Of a DNA stretch of 64,000 nt, positions 40,088 to 49,874 are shown piece after piece; position 1 is the first letter of the stretch; each line of letters starts with the position of its first letter. Source of the stretch: Lewinellaceae bacterium (GTDB taxonomy: Bacteria > Bacteroidota > Bacteroidia > Chitinophagales > Saprospiraceae); contig JADJUJ010000006.1 of the NCBI GenBank assembly GCA_016710765.1, positions 1-64,000 on the forward strand, given 5' to 3'. The translations under genes and the position numbers were made by a program. The notes under the pieces were generated by a model that saw only the letters and a list, made by a program, of their open reading frames with translations, made no database searches and was not told the origin of the DNA.

Positions 40088-40169
40088 ACAGTATGTATCA
40101 GACTTTTTTATCTCCTTTAGTTGGGCAAGTGCTGTTGAATGTAGAACTTCGCGGCTATTCAAATTTGCG

Positions 40170-41167
40170 GTGCTAAAATTTTTTAGAAATAATCAGATCA
40201 CAACCTTATTGGTATTGGTGGTATATGCAACAATATTGCATCTGCCATTGATGCTGGGTTTAACATCTGTGTCCCAACCAATGCCCGAACTTTATCCGGG
40301 TGTCTGGTATGCCTTGCTGCCAGATTGGTTGACCGCTTATGGTTCACTGCCTTCTGCCCTTGGCGCTCTGGTGCTTATACTGATACAGGCGGTAAGCCTC
40401 CATCGCTTGGTTGATCGGTTCAGGCTAATGGACGATCGGACCTGGTTGCCGGCAGTTGGGTATGTGCTGGTGGCTTCAGCCTTGCCACAGGCGCAGTATT
40501 TGTCCCCTCCATTGGTTGCGGTCACTTTTACCCTTCCGGCGCTCTTCAAAACGTTCAGCTGTACAAGCAATCACTGGTTACAGCCGCCACATTTGATGTT
40601 GGATTTTGGCTAGGCGTTGCATCGCTGTTTTACCCGCCAGCATTGTTGTTGTTCGTGCCATTTGTCTTCATGGTCCGTTCTTTGCGCAGTTACCAACTAA
40701 TGGAGCGCATTGTAATGCTGTTGGGTTTGGTTGTTCCTTATTTTTTGACCTGGAGCTGGATGTTTTGGACGGATAGAACGGCGTGGTTTTGGCAGCAAAC
40801 CTTATCGAGCATTCAGTTTGATTTCGGGTTGCGCATTCCTGATGCATTGCAGGATCGGGCTGCCATGGGATTATTGGCTTTTATACTCCTGACGTTGCTT
40901 TTCAATATTTCAGCATTTTATTTCAAAAGGTTGATGCAGGTACAGAAATACATTACTGGCTTGTTTTACCTCATCCTCACTGCACTGGTGGCCATGCTGG
41001 TATTCCGGCAGCCCTTTCAGTGGCAGTACCTGCTTATGGCGCCCGCAATGGGCGTGCTAACAGGCATCATATTCAATGATCTCAGAAACCGATTGATGGC
41101 TGAAGTCCTGCATTTGCTGTTGTTGGCAGGATTATTTTTTGTGCTTTTCAACCCCCAACTGTTCTAA
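40170..41167 (+). CDS. DUF6427-like polytopic membrane protein, one apparent frameshift
   Basis: GTG start at 40170 (LKFFRNNQITTLLVLVVYAT). About 332 residues with roughly ten helices. The sequence features FFRNNQ near the start, LPQAQYLSPPLVAVTF, YKQSLVTAATFDVGFWLGVASLF and WQYLLMAPAMGV. These fit the DUF6427 family, which in Bacteroidota is often found beside purQ and gliding genes. The frame breaks at AAAA 40548-40551; one more A gives KNVQLYKQS. Function unknown. Confidence 0.65.
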
Positions 41168-41180
41168 ATAAAATATTACC

Positions 41181-41891
41181 ATGATGAAATTTGGTGTAAT
41201 TGTATTTCCGGGTTCTAATTGTGATGATGATATGGTACATGTTCTGGGCGATGTACTAGGGCAGGAGGTTGTGAAAATATGGCATAAGGAACACGCCTTG
41301 CCAGCAGGGTTCACTACCGATGATTGCATAGTACTTCCGGGCGGTTTTTCCTATGGCGATTATGTTCGCGCTGGCGCCATTGCCCAGTTTTCTCCTGTAA
41401 TGCAGGCGGTCAAAGCGCATGCCGCAGCAGGGGGATATGTCTTTGGCGTTTGCAACGGGTTCCAGATTTTGTGTGAATCACACCTGCTTCCCGGTGTTTT
41501 GCTCCGCAATGCCAACCAAAAATTCATCTGTAAAAATGTGTGGCTCAAAACAGTCACGCAACATTCAGCCATCACTGCCGACCTCGACCTGAACCAGCCA
41601 TTGTGCATTCCAATTGCCCATGCTGAAGGCCGCTATTACGCCGATGCGGCTACCCTTGATGCGCTGGAGGCCAATGATCAGGTATTGTTCCGCTACTGTA
41701 CGCCCGATGGCGATGTGAACACGGAGGCAAATCCCAATGGGGCTGAGCGCAATATTGCCGGTATCTGCAATGCACAGCGCAATGTCTTCGGTATGATGCC
41801 GCACCCGGAACGGGCCAGTGAATCAGTCCTTGGAAATACCGACGGATTGGGCATGTTCCAGTCGCTGGTAGCCCAAATTATGGCTTCCTGA
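41181..41891 (+). CDS. purQ: Phosphoribosylformylglycinamidine synthase subunit I (glutaminase)
   Basis: A 236-residue class I glutamine amidotransferase. The N-terminus FGVIVFPGSNCDDD is the PurQ signature. The nucleophile Cys lies in VFGVCNGFQIL, and the His/Glu of the triad lie in MPHPERASE. Purine biosynthesis step 4: it supplies ammonia from glutamine to PurL for conversion of FGAR to FGAM. The gene begins ATGATG; either could be the start. PurL is not in the window. Confidence 0.95.
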   Translation: MMKFGVIVFPGSNCDDDMVHVLGDVLGQEVVKIWHKEHALPAGFTTDDCIVLPGGFSYGDYVRAGAIAQFSPVMQAVKAHAAAGGYVFGVCNGFQILCESHLLPGVLLRNANQKFICKNVWLKTVTQHSAITADLDLNQPLCIPIAHAEGRYYADAATLDALEANDQVLFRYCTPDGDVNTEANPNGAERNIAGICNAQRNVFGMMPHPERASESVLGNTDGLGMFQSLVAQIMAS

Positions 41892-41898
41892 GGTTGAT

Positions 41899-42258
41899 TT
41901 AAGATTCCTTCGGAATCACTTCGGTTTTTTCGCCAAAATGCTGGGCAAAACGCGCCAAATCTTCCGCTAACTCCTTGTTTTGGGTGGCCCGGAGGTAGGT
42001 TGAGCTCAGCGAGCGCAAGATCTGGTACATAAAGCGATCCATTTCCATCACCTGCATTTCCTTGGTCCAAAGGTCGATGCGAAGGGTGTCGCGCTGTTCG
42101 CGGTCGAACAATGCTATGGCCATAGCCTTACAGGCTTCGAACTTTCCTTCCGGGTGAATGTCTGTAGCCGACCATTCAATCACTTGGGGCACCTGTTGGT
42201 TGTCCAACCCGACCCTAATCCTGATTTCGCTGTTTTTTGTTATCTCGTTATTTTCCAT
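41899..42258 (-). CDS. gldC: Gliding motility protein GldC
   Basis: ATG 42258 (MENNEITKNSEIRIRVGLDN) gives 119 residues, the usual GldC length. Features are PQVIEWSATDIHPEGKFEACKAMAIALFD and LRIDLWTKEMQVMEMDRFMYQIL, which are well conserved in GldC. GldC is a small cytoplasmic protein that enhances but is not essential for gliding in Flavobacterium johnsoniae. A -7 box lies at 42288-42295, back to back with one for the nuclease gene. Confidence 0.9.
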   Translation of the reverse strand: MENNEITKNSEIRIRVGLDNQQVPQVIEWSATDIHPEGKFEACKAMAIALFDREQRDTLRIDLWTKEMQVMEMDRFMYQILRSLSSTYLRATQNKELAEDLARFAQHFGEKTEVIPKES

Positions 42259-42287
42259 TACTGCTTTTATTGTTTGAAGAGCGCGCA

Positions 42288-42295
42288 CAAAAGTA
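42288..42295 (-). promoter_or_regulatory. Probable -7 box TACTTTTG for gldC
   Basis: Exact TAnnTTTG on the minus strand, 29 bases upstream of the gldC ATG. It is divergent from the box at 42317-42324. Confidence 0.4.
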
Positions 42296-42316
42296 AGGCA
42301 AATTGAGGGATACTGC

Positions 42317-42324
42317 TATTTTTG
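42317..42324 (+). promoter_or_regulatory. Possible -7 box TATTTTTG for the AddB-like gene
   Basis: Fits TAnnTTTG, 18 bases before the ATG at 42343. No -33 element at the normal distance. Confidence 0.3.
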
Positions 42325-42342
42325 TCGGTAAAGCCAGCCAGC

Positions 42343-45039
42343 ATGTTTGAGATTCACTTGAGTAGCACCTTCGACGGACCCGTTTTTTCATCCCACAAGG
42401 CTGAACTTGCCGGCCAGTACTACTGTGGACCGAAAAAATTATTGCAATGGCTTGAAAAGCAATACGGGCGCGATGGAATGCCTTCCAATACCGATTATTT
42501 GCGGATTGAACTGTACCGCCAGTCGCTGGCCCAGGCTGCTGCCGGCGATGATGCTCGGTTTTTCAAAGATGCCATGGATGCCGACCGCTATGCTACTGCC
42601 CAGGTGCTTCTGGAGTGGCGGGATGATTTGCTGTTGGCCGGATGGGATTTTCAGCCTGTGCCTGATCTGCCACTCCGGTTGGCGCATTTGGCCACCGTAG
42701 AAGCCATTTTTAAGCAAAAAATTACAACCCCCGAACACAACTGGATTTGCCAGGGCTTTGCCGACCGCTTTTCGGCAATACTTGCCTTGGCCAAAGCGCA
42801 TACGCTTCCGATTTCCCGTGTGGTTTGTCATTCTCCCCAGCAGCTTCTACCGATTGCATTACAACGTCTGATGGCCGTTTGGGAGAATCAGGGTGTCGCT
42901 GTTGAAACGACGGCTGTTGCCGCGACGGCAATGGAAGATACTGATTTGGGCCGGCTGCAGCGTGCTGTACTGGGCGAAAAACAAGAACAATGCGCGCCTA
43001 CGGATGATGGTTCGCTTGTTTTGCTGCGTGCTCGCCGCGACAGTGATGCTGCACCATGGATTGCCCATTTAATTGCACAGAACCCAGGTTTTCACCCCCT
43101 GCTTTTGGCGCCAGAAATGAACAGGAGCCTGGAGCAGTCGATGGTACAGGTTGGACTACCTTCCACGGGTATACTCTCGGCATCGCTGGCCCGCCCTTCA
43201 CTTCAGGTGCTAAAACTGGCCCCGGCATTTCTTTGGGAACCCGTGGATGTATTTAAAATTATGGAGTTTGTTACCCTGCCACTGAAGCCATTGGAGGATG
43301 GGCTGGCGCAGGCGGTGGCCAGGGTAATGGCTGAAAAACCCGGCTTGTTCAGCGACAACTGGTTTGCGGCCGTTTTGGGCTACCTGGAATCCGAGGCAGC
43401 GGATCAGGAGGCTTCGCGACAATATGATTTTTGGTTTAAACGCAAACGCTATCCCATCGATGCATTGGCACCAAAGGCAGATGTCATCGCCATTTACGCC
43501 TACCTGCAGCAATGGTCCAGGGAAGAATATCGCGCGTTGGGCAGTAAAAATGCTTCCCTGCTGGTACTATCCGAACAAGCCCGCCGGATTGTGGCGCTAT
43601 TGGAAGCCCTGCCCGAAACAAGGATCGGTTACCTTGAGCTGGAGCGCATTGTAAGAACGATTTACGAACCTTCGCCCTTCCAGATGTCGGCCGCAGCCGC
43701 CAGGCATCTGCCCTTTGTTCATGAGAAAGGCGCCATAGCAGGCAACACAGATGCGCTCCTTTGGTGGAACTGTGTGTACGATACGCCGGTACTACCGACC
43801 GACCGATGGCGGCCCGAAGAGCGGGAGTGGCTGGCCGAACAGGGAGTTCAACCCGTTTTGCCCTCGGCGCTTGGCCAATTGGAGTGGTGGAACAGTAAGA
43901 TTCCAGTGTGCCGTGCCAGTCGGCAACTGGTGTTGGTGTTGCCCGATTTTTCAGAAGGACAAGAGCAGCAGCCCAATTTGCTGATGAGTGATCTGGAAGC
44001 CTGTTTTGGCGATTTATCCGGAATTACCTATCATTTGGATGAGGCGACTGACCGCGAACGACTGGCCCGGCATTTTGTACTGCCCGCAGCCAAGGCCATT
44101 GCTGCCAATGAACAAACCCAAACGCCGGCCTGGCTCCAATTGGAGCATCCCGATCGTTTACCGGAGTCGGCGTACGAGACGCCCACCAACCTCGAGTCCC
44201 TGTTTTACTACCCTTATTTGTGGTTTTTTAAACAAAAAATAAAAATTAATCCGGTCAGTTTATACCGTATTGCTGCTGATCGAAGTTTGCTGGGTAACCT
44301 CGCCCACCGGTTTTTTGAGTTGATGCTGAAAGAGCCTGTTGCCGACTGGGACCGCCAGCGCTGTGCCCAATGGATTCAGCAGCAATCCTATACGCTGTTG
44401 GAAAAAGAAGGCGCCACCTTGTTGCTGTACGGTCGCGAACCGGAGCGCAATACTTTTCTCCGTAAACTGGAACAAGCGGCCTGGAGTCCGATTAGTTTGC
44501 TGCGCAACAACCGCTCGACGGTGTTGGGTACTGAAGTATCGTTGGAAGGGGAGTTTGCCGGACAGCCATTGCGGGCTCGTGCTGATTTGCTATTGGAACG
44601 CGGACAGGAACGGGCTATTATAGATCTTAAATGGAGCGGATCCAGTCGGAGGAAGGCCATGATCCGCAATGAGGAGGATTTGCAGTTGACCTTGTACGCG
44701 GCATTGTTGTCACAACAAGGGGGCAACTGGCCACATACCGGATATTTTATTTTGGAGGAGGGTAAAATGATTGCCCGCAACAAAGCGGCCTTTGTGGAAG
44801 CCGATGTGCCGGGTGAAGGCGCCGATGACCATGAAGCCATCGCCAAAGTAATTTTGGACCGTATGGAAAAAACGCTGGTCTGGCGGATGGAGCAATTGCA
44901 AAAGGGGCAGTTGGAAATGCGCACCAGCCACAACATTGCCGAACTCGATGAATTGTATGCAGCCGCTTCCCTGGATTTGCTGGAAATGAAACACGAGTCG
45001 GCTCGTTTCGACGATTTCCGTGGCTTGATTACGGGATAA
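42343..45039 (+). CDS. AddB/RexB-like protein with PD-(D/E)xK nuclease domain
   Basis: 898 residues from ATG 42343 (MFEIHLSSTFDGPVF); a TTG at 42322 would lie inside the putative -7 box. The N-terminal two thirds resemble the inactive helicase part of AddB (no intact Walker A). The C-terminal ~200 residues form a RecB-type nuclease: GNLAHRFFELMLK, then RARADLLLERGQERAIIDLKW, where D and D-x-K give the catalytic core, and DLQLTLYAALL. Such proteins normally pair with an AddA helicase to resect double-strand breaks. No AddA lies in the window, so the partner must be elsewhere or absent. Confidence 0.8.
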   Translation: MFEIHLSSTFDGPVFSSHKAELAGQYYCGPKKLLQWLEKQYGRDGMPSNTDYLRIELYRQSLAQAAAGDDARFFKDAMDADRYATAQVLLEWRDDLLLAGWDFQPVPDLPLRLAHLATVEAIFKQKITTPEHNWICQGFADRFSAILALAKAHTLPISRVVCHSPQQLLPIALQRLMAVWENQGVAVETTAVAATAMEDTDLGRLQRAVLGEKQEQCAPTDDGSLVLLRARRDSDAAPWIAHLIAQNPGFHPLLLAPEMNRSLEQSMVQVGLPSTGILSASLARPSLQVLKLAPAFLWEPVDVFKIMEFVTLPLKPLEDGLAQAVARVMAEKPGLFSDNWFAAVLGYLESEAADQEASRQYDFWFKRKRYPIDALAPKADVIAIYAYLQQWSREEYRALGSKNASLLVLSEQARRIVALLEALPETRIGYLELERIVRTIYEPSPFQMSAAAARHLPFVHEKGAIAGNTDALLWWNCVYDTPVLPTDRWRPEEREWLAEQGVQPVLPSALGQLEWWNSKIPVCRASRQLVLVLPDFSEGQEQQPNLLMSDLEACFGDLSGITYHLDEATDRERLARHFVLPAAKAIAANEQTQTPAWLQLEHPDRLPESAYETPTNLESLFYYPYLWFFKQKIKINPVSLYRIAADRSLLGNLAHRFFELMLKEPVADWDRQRCAQWIQQQSYTLLEKEGATLLLYGREPERNTFLRKLEQAAWSPISLLRNNRSTVLGTEVSLEGEFAGQPLRARADLLLERGQERAIIDLKWSGSSRRKAMIRNEEDLQLTLYAALLSQQGGNWPHTGYFILEEGKMIARNKAAFVEADVPGEGADDHEAIAKVILDRMEKTLVWRMEQLQKGQLEMRTSHNIAELDELYAAASLDLLEMKHESARFDDFRGLITG

Positions 45040-45089
45040 AACAACACTTGGGCGTTTTTGACCGTTGGGCTTAAAGAAATGCCTCCTTT

Positions 45090-45410
45090 TTATTCGCTCT
45101 CCGGGGCAAGCTGCACTTTCAAGCCGTCCAGATGGTCGTTATTCAGTTTGATTTGACAACCCAATCGGCTGTTGGGCTCCACAAAAAAGGCAGAATCCAG
45201 CATCGCCATCTCATCGTCACTTTGTTCGGGCAACGCGTGGTCGCTGAGCACGTACATGTGGCAGGATGCACAAAGTGCCATGCCGCCGCAGGTGCCTTTG
45301 ACGGGCAGTTCGTATGCCTTGCACAACTCCATGAGATTGAGCCCCATATCGGTGGGTGCTTCCAGGATATGCTCCTGGTTCTCTCGGTCAATAAGGGTTA
45401 TGTGAATCAC
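45090..45410 (-). CDS. 2Fe-2S ferredoxin
   Basis: 106 residues. The cluster ligands are in KGTCGGMALCASCHMYV (C-x5-C-x2-C) with the fourth Cys in RLGCQIKL, the adrenodoxin/plant-type pattern. It is a small acidic cytoplasmic electron carrier. It lies 18 bases downstream of the ferredoxin-NADP reductase gene on the same strand, so the two should form a redox pair. Confidence 0.92.
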   Translation of the reverse strand: MIHITLIDRENQEHILEAPTDMGLNLMELCKAYELPVKGTCGGMALCASCHMYVLSDHALPEQSDDEMAMLDSAFFVEPNSRLGCQIKLNNDHLDGLKVQLAPESE

Positions 45411-45428
45411 GTTAATCTGGGTGTGGAA

Positions 45429-46463
45429 TTAGGCTGTTTCGGGTTGCGGGAGGCCTTCAATACCAGTGACAGTGGTGTATTTGAAGGAAAGTTTTTTACC
45501 GGGGCTAACAAATTTGAAGGCCGACTGGCAGGCGAGCGTCGCTTCGTGAAAGCCACAAAGAATCAACTTGAGTTTTCCCGGATAGGTATTGATGTCGCCC
45601 ACAGCAAAAATGCCGGGGAGATTGGTACGGTAGTCTTCTGTATTGACGACCACCGCTCCTTTGTCAATTTCAAGTCCCCATTCGCCGATCGGTCCTAATT
45701 TGGGCGTCAGACCAAATAATGGGATGAAGAAATCGGTGTCGCAATTGAATTCGCCCGCTGTATCGTGGGCAATGTTAAGGCCTTTCAGGTGTTCTTCTGT
45801 TCCGAACAATCCGGTAACCTGGGCATTGGTAATGAGTTTGATCTTTCCTCGTTCCGCCAGGTCCATCACTTTTTCTACCGAATCCAGTGCGCCACGAAAT
45901 TCCGTGCGGCGGTGGATCAATGTGAGTTCGGAGGCTACATCTGCCAGAAAAATTGTCCAGTCGAGCGCCGAGTCGCCGCCGCCAGCAATGACAACTTTTT
46001 TGTTGCGGTAGTCTTCCGGGTTGCGGACAAAATAATCCACGCCGCGGTATTCAAAATTGCCAATATTCTCAATAGGAGGTTTGCGGGGTTCAAATGAGCC
46101 CAGGCCGCCCGCAACAAACACTACAGGAGCGAGGTGGACCGTGCCGTGATCGGTTACGACGCTGTACCGGCCGTCGTCTTGTTTTTCCAACACTTCAGCA
46201 CGTTCGCCCAAAGTAAAGCCCGGCTGAAAAGGTTCTATTTGTTTCAGCAGATTTTGTACCAAATCACCTGCCAGCACGCTGGGGTAACCGGGGATATCGT
46301 AAATGGGTTTTTTCGGATAAATTTCGGTCAGCTGCCCACCAGGTTGTGGAAGTGAATCGATCAGGTGGCAACGCATTTTGAGCAAGCCTGCTTCAAAAAC
46401 AGCAAAAAGGGCAACAGGGCCCGCACCGATGATGATGATGTCCGTTTCAACAATTTTAGACAT
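45429..46463 (-). CDS. Ferredoxin--NADP reductase (thioredoxin-reductase-like type)
   Basis: 344 residues, normal for the YumC-type family. FAD site IIIGAGPVALFAVFEAG at the N-terminus (third Gly replaced by Val-Ala), GGQLTEIYPKKPIYDIPG, NADP site VVIAGGGDSALDWTIFL, and C-terminal FAD contact GIFAVGDINTYPGKLKLI. It lacks the CxxC of thioredoxin reductase, as expected of this class. It transfers electrons between NADPH and ferredoxin; the partner ferredoxin gene follows directly. Confidence 0.92.
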   Translation of the reverse strand: MSKIVETDIIIIGAGPVALFAVFEAGLLKMRCHLIDSLPQPGGQLTEIYPKKPIYDIPGYPSVLAGDLVQNLLKQIEPFQPGFTLGERAEVLEKQDDGRYSVVTDHGTVHLAPVVFVAGGLGSFEPRKPPIENIGNFEYRGVDYFVRNPEDYRNKKVVIAGGGDSALDWTIFLADVASELTLIHRRTEFRGALDSVEKVMDLAERGKIKLITNAQVTGLFGTEEHLKGLNIAHDTAGEFNCDTDFFIPLFGLTPKLGPIGEWGLEIDKGAVVVNTEDYRTNLPGIFAVGDINTYPGKLKLILCGFHEATLACQSAFKFVSPGKKLSFKYTTVTGIEGLPQPETA

Positions 46464-46480
46464 AGTACTTACGGGGTATT

Positions 46481-47263
46481 TCAGTTTCCTTTAAAATTTG
46501 GCGCACGCTTCTCCAAAAAGGCAGCTGCTCCCTCTCTAAAATCCACGGTATTACAGCATTCACCAAACGCATCCACTTCTTTAACAAATCCGGCGCTCCC
46601 AGGTTCGAAATAGGTGTTTACGGTTTCGATGATTTTCGCAATTGCCAGTGGTGCTTTGGTTGCAATCTTTTTGATCAGGCCAATCGCCGTTTCAATTTCA
46701 GCGCCCAAAGGTACCACGGTGTTGACCAGCCCCAACTGATGCGCCTCATTCGCACCAATGATATCTGCTGTCATGAGCAATTCCATGGCTTTGGTTTTGC
46801 CAACATATTGGATCAGTCGCTGGGTGCCGCCATATCCTGGAATCAGTCCGAGGTTTACTTCCGGTTGACCAAACCGCGCTTTTTCACCCGCGACCCGAAG
46901 ATGGCAGGCCATTGCCAGCTCACATCCGCCACCCAGGGCGAAGCCATTCACGGCAGCCACCACGGGTTTGGGAAAACGTTCGATCAGAAAAAAGACCTCC
47001 TGCCCGCGCTGGGCCAGCGCAGCGCCTTCCGCCGCACTCAAATCCTTAAATTCGGTGATATCGGCACCGGCCACAAATGCTTTTTCACCAGCTCCGGTGA
47101 GTACAACACCCAGTAGTTCGGCTTGTTGCGGTGCATCGGTGCCGAAAAAATGCCGTAATTCCTGTATGGTTTGTGCATTTAAGGCATTCAGGGCTTTTTC
47201 GCGACTGATGGTGACGATAGCAATGCCGTCCTGATGCTGAATTTGTAGATTTTGGTAGTCCAT
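46481..47263 (-). CDS. Enoyl-CoA hydratase/isomerase
   Basis: 260 residues of the crotonase family. The oxyanion-hole segments are GADITEFKDL and NGFALGGGCELAMAC, and the catalytic glutamates are in the positions of GQPEVNLGLIPGYGGTQRL. Close to short-chain enoyl-CoA hydratases that act in beta-oxidation or butanoate metabolism. Lies between the reductase and the acyltransferase on the same strand with 4-17 base gaps; an operon is likely. Confidence 0.92.
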   Translation of the reverse strand: MDYQNLQIQHQDGIAIVTISREKALNALNAQTIQELRHFFGTDAPQQAELLGVVLTGAGEKAFVAGADITEFKDLSAAEGAALAQRGQEVFFLIERFPKPVVAAVNGFALGGGCELAMACHLRVAGEKARFGQPEVNLGLIPGYGGTQRLIQYVGKTKAMELLMTADIIGANEAHQLGLVNTVVPLGAEIETAIGLIKKIATKAPLAIAKIIETVNTYFEPGSAGFVKEVDAFGECCNTVDFREGAAAFLEKRAPNFKGN

Positions 47264-47267
47264 ATGC

Positions 47268-48974
47268 TTAGTAAATTTTCAATATTTCAATTTCTTCGGG
47301 CTTCCATTGTACCTGTTTTTCCAGGTTATAGCCCATAAGCCGGTTATGGTAGAAATACAGCACCCTGAAATCAGCCGACACAATATCCCCTTCTTTGTTG
47401 AGGGTAAGGGGTTTGTTGCGGTGGAACATGCCAAGTTTGTTGAGGCCATGTTGTACCAGTTCCGACACCGGGTGATGCACTTCCGGCGCGAGGCGAAGTT
47501 TGTGCTGTTGCTCCCACTCTACCAGTGTGGTTTGCATTTGCGCCACCACTTCTTCCACTGCTTTCAGGGGAAAAACGTAGTCGTCGGTTGGAAGCCGCAG
47601 TATGCCAAACAAGTCGAGTTTGGGATTTTGGTGCACCAGCATCTGGAAAACGGCAAATGCGACCAAATGGCTGCTGAGTACCACATTCTCTGCCCGGTAG
47701 CGGTCTAAAATTCGTTCCGACAGCAGTTTGGTGTACTCGGCTTCCCGCTGGTAGTCTGCATTGATGGCACCGCCCGACATAAAGTACTCAGAAATGTCAA
47801 TTTGATGGCCAAAACGGTCCCAGCTTCGGCCGCGGGCATCGACAAAATTGCCCATGACATCCATGGGCTTGCCCATGCTCAGGGTAATTTCATTGGTGGT
47901 GGAGAAAAAACGCCAGATATAGCGCAACCAACTGCGGATACTGGCGCCTTCGTCGCGCAGACGGATATAATGCTCGCGGCCGGTATGCCGCAGGTGCTGC
48001 TCGATCATGAATGGTGCTTCCAATACAAAATGGTAGCTGATGACCATTGGTACAATAAACACTTTTTTGTCGCTACCCGACTCGCACATGGCGCGTTGGG
48101 CCTCTACGGCGGTGCCCAGGAGTCCCATTTTCAAATCGGCTTCCAGAGCGCCAGAGCGGGAGCGGGTACCTCCCGGAAAGAACAAGCTGTTTACCCCGCG
48201 TTGGATGCTCAGCTTACTCATGCTTTTGAGCGTTTCCAGGTATACCGAATTTTTCTTCCGGCGGTCTACCCGGTAAGCGCCCAGACGATTCATATAATAG
48301 GCTGCCGGACCAAAATTGTACAAGTTAAGGCCAGCGCCATAGGAAAAAGAAGGGAGCCCCATGATCTGGTCCATGGCATATCCAACGAGAATAGAGTCGA
48401 GGTTGCTGAAGTGGGTGGGCACCACCACCACAGTACCGTGCTTAAACAGTTCGCGGGTGGTTTCAACATCCCCAACCACATTAAGGCGTTCGTACAACTG
48501 GTTTCTTCCCCGCCACAGGCCGGCAATGCTTTTGTTCACTGCGGCATTGAGCAGCCGGTTGAACAGGATGGTTAAAAAACGCTGTGCGAAACGAAAGGTG
48601 GAAATGCGGAAGGTACCGACAATTTCTTCCGAGTACCGATGGATGATCTTTTGAAGGATCTGTTCGGCGGTGTTTTTGGCTTCGGTATCCTGCCGGTCAA
48701 GCGACTTTTTGATGAGCTGCTTGCTGATTTTATTCCAAAAAGAGCGTTCGTTGGGTGGGTCTACCTTCCAGGGGTCTTCCTTAATCCGGATGCGTTCTTG
48801 GTAAATGGTTTTGACCAGTACATCGGGAAGATCTTTGCGGTGATTTTCCAAAATACGGCGAAAGGTAAACTCGTCGATTTCCTGTACAAACGCTTGTCGT
48901 TCCTGGCTGAGTTTATAAATCGGCCAGTCTTCAATCCGCTCAATAACACGGGGGTATGTGTGAACTTGCTTCAC
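47268..48974 (-). CDS. Glycerol-phosphate acyltransferase-like protein (PlsB/PlsC superfamily)
   Basis: 568 residues. The acyltransferase domain begins near residue 190 with PTHFSNLDSIL (the HX4D motif H-F-S-N-L-D), and the third motif is FFPGGTRSRSG. Long N- and C-terminal extensions of about 170 and 230 residues are like those of large PlsB-type enzymes rather than PlsC. Probable role is the first acylation of glycerol-3-phosphate, or remodelling, at the inner membrane. Second acyltransferase of the window after 10098-10928. Confidence 0.82.
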   Translation of the reverse strand: MKQVHTYPRVIERIEDWPIYKLSQERQAFVQEIDEFTFRRILENHRKDLPDVLVKTIYQERIRIKEDPWKVDPPNERSFWNKISKQLIKKSLDRQDTEAKNTAEQILQKIIHRYSEEIVGTFRISTFRFAQRFLTILFNRLLNAAVNKSIAGLWRGRNQLYERLNVVGDVETTRELFKHGTVVVVPTHFSNLDSILVGYAMDQIMGLPSFSYGAGLNLYNFGPAAYYMNRLGAYRVDRRKKNSVYLETLKSMSKLSIQRGVNSLFFPGGTRSRSGALEADLKMGLLGTAVEAQRAMCESGSDKKVFIVPMVISYHFVLEAPFMIEQHLRHTGREHYIRLRDEGASIRSWLRYIWRFFSTTNEITLSMGKPMDVMGNFVDARGRSWDRFGHQIDISEYFMSGGAINADYQREAEYTKLLSERILDRYRAENVVLSSHLVAFAVFQMLVHQNPKLDLFGILRLPTDDYVFPLKAVEEVVAQMQTTLVEWEQQHKLRLAPEVHHPVSELVQHGLNKLGMFHRNKPLTLNKEGDIVSADFRVLYFYHNRLMGYNLEKQVQWKPEEIEILKIY

Positions 48975-48998
48975 CTGAGTGCTGTACTTTGAATGCGC

Positions 48999-49598
48999 TT
49001 AGCCCTTAAGGAGCTGTGCGATGTAAGAAAGAATGTCTTCCCTTCCGGTCCGGTATTGGGCGGAAGTGATGAAATAGGGTGGTAAATTTATCCAGGTTTT
49101 GGAGAGTTCATTCAGAAACGCCTGGATGTTGTTTTCCAGGGCTTTGGGTTTCATGCGGTCGGTTTTGGTAAAAGCGATGGCGAGTGGAACATGCCGTTCA
49201 CCCAGGGCATTAACGAATTCCAAATCGATTTTGGTTGGCGGTATGTTGGAGTCGATCAACACAAATGCGAGCAAAAGGGTCTTGCGGTTGAACAAATACC
49301 CGTTGATCATCGACGCCAGTTCTTTTTGCTTGGTTTTCGACACCCGGGCATATCCGTACCCGGGTAAGTCGACCAAGTACCATTTCTTGTTGATCGTAAA
49401 ATAGTTGAGCAACTGGGTTTTTCCAGGCGTGCCCGACACTTTGGCCAGCCCTTTTCTGGCCGTCAGCATGTTGATCAGCGATGACTTCCCGACATTTGAA
49501 CGCCCAATAAAAGCGAATTCCGGCACGCCAGCCTCTACAGGAGGGCACATGCTCTCCTTGGTGTAACTCGTTAAAAAATCTGCTTGTGTAATGTCCAT
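48999..49598 (-). CDS. engB: Ribosome biogenesis GTP-binding protein EngB (YihA/YsxC)
   Basis: 199 residues. G1 GRSNVGKSSLIN, G2 TPGKT, G3 DLPGYGYA, G4 TKTD (IAFTKTDRMK) and G5 SAQ are all intact. Essential GTPase of large-subunit assembly. A -7 box lies upstream at 49616-49623. It begins a minus-strand run engB, acyltransferase, enoyl-CoA hydratase, reductase, ferredoxin. Confidence 0.95.
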   Translation of the reverse strand: MDITQADFLTSYTKESMCPPVEAGVPEFAFIGRSNVGKSSLINMLTARKGLAKVSGTPGKTQLLNYFTINKKWYLVDLPGYGYARVSKTKQKELASMINGYLFNRKTLLLAFVLIDSNIPPTKIDLEFVNALGERHVPLAIAFTKTDRMKPKALENNIQAFLNELSKTWINLPPYFITSAQYRTGREDILSYIAQLLKG

Positions 49599-49615
49599 GC
49601 GCGCTGCTTCGGCTG

Positions 49616-49623
49616 CAAAGGTA
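49616..49623 (-). promoter_or_regulatory. Probable -7 box TACCTTTG for engB
   Basis: Exact TAnnTTTG on the minus strand, 17 bases upstream of the engB ATG. A TTT at 49641-49643 lies 17 bases further upstream and may serve as the -33 element. Confidence 0.5.
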
Positions 49624-49666
49624 CGGCTTACAATCGAATTAAAGGCCAGCAGGTCTGCTATAAAAG

Positions 49667-49755
<89 letters not shown>

Positions 49756-49874
49756 TATTTAACCACTTCTTCAGGCCATCTGTTACAAAAAGGTTAATCC
49801 CGGGATTTTATAACCACAGCTGGTACGAAAAAAAAAAAGCCGGCGTTTAAAATTCGAACAACTTTCCAACAGAT

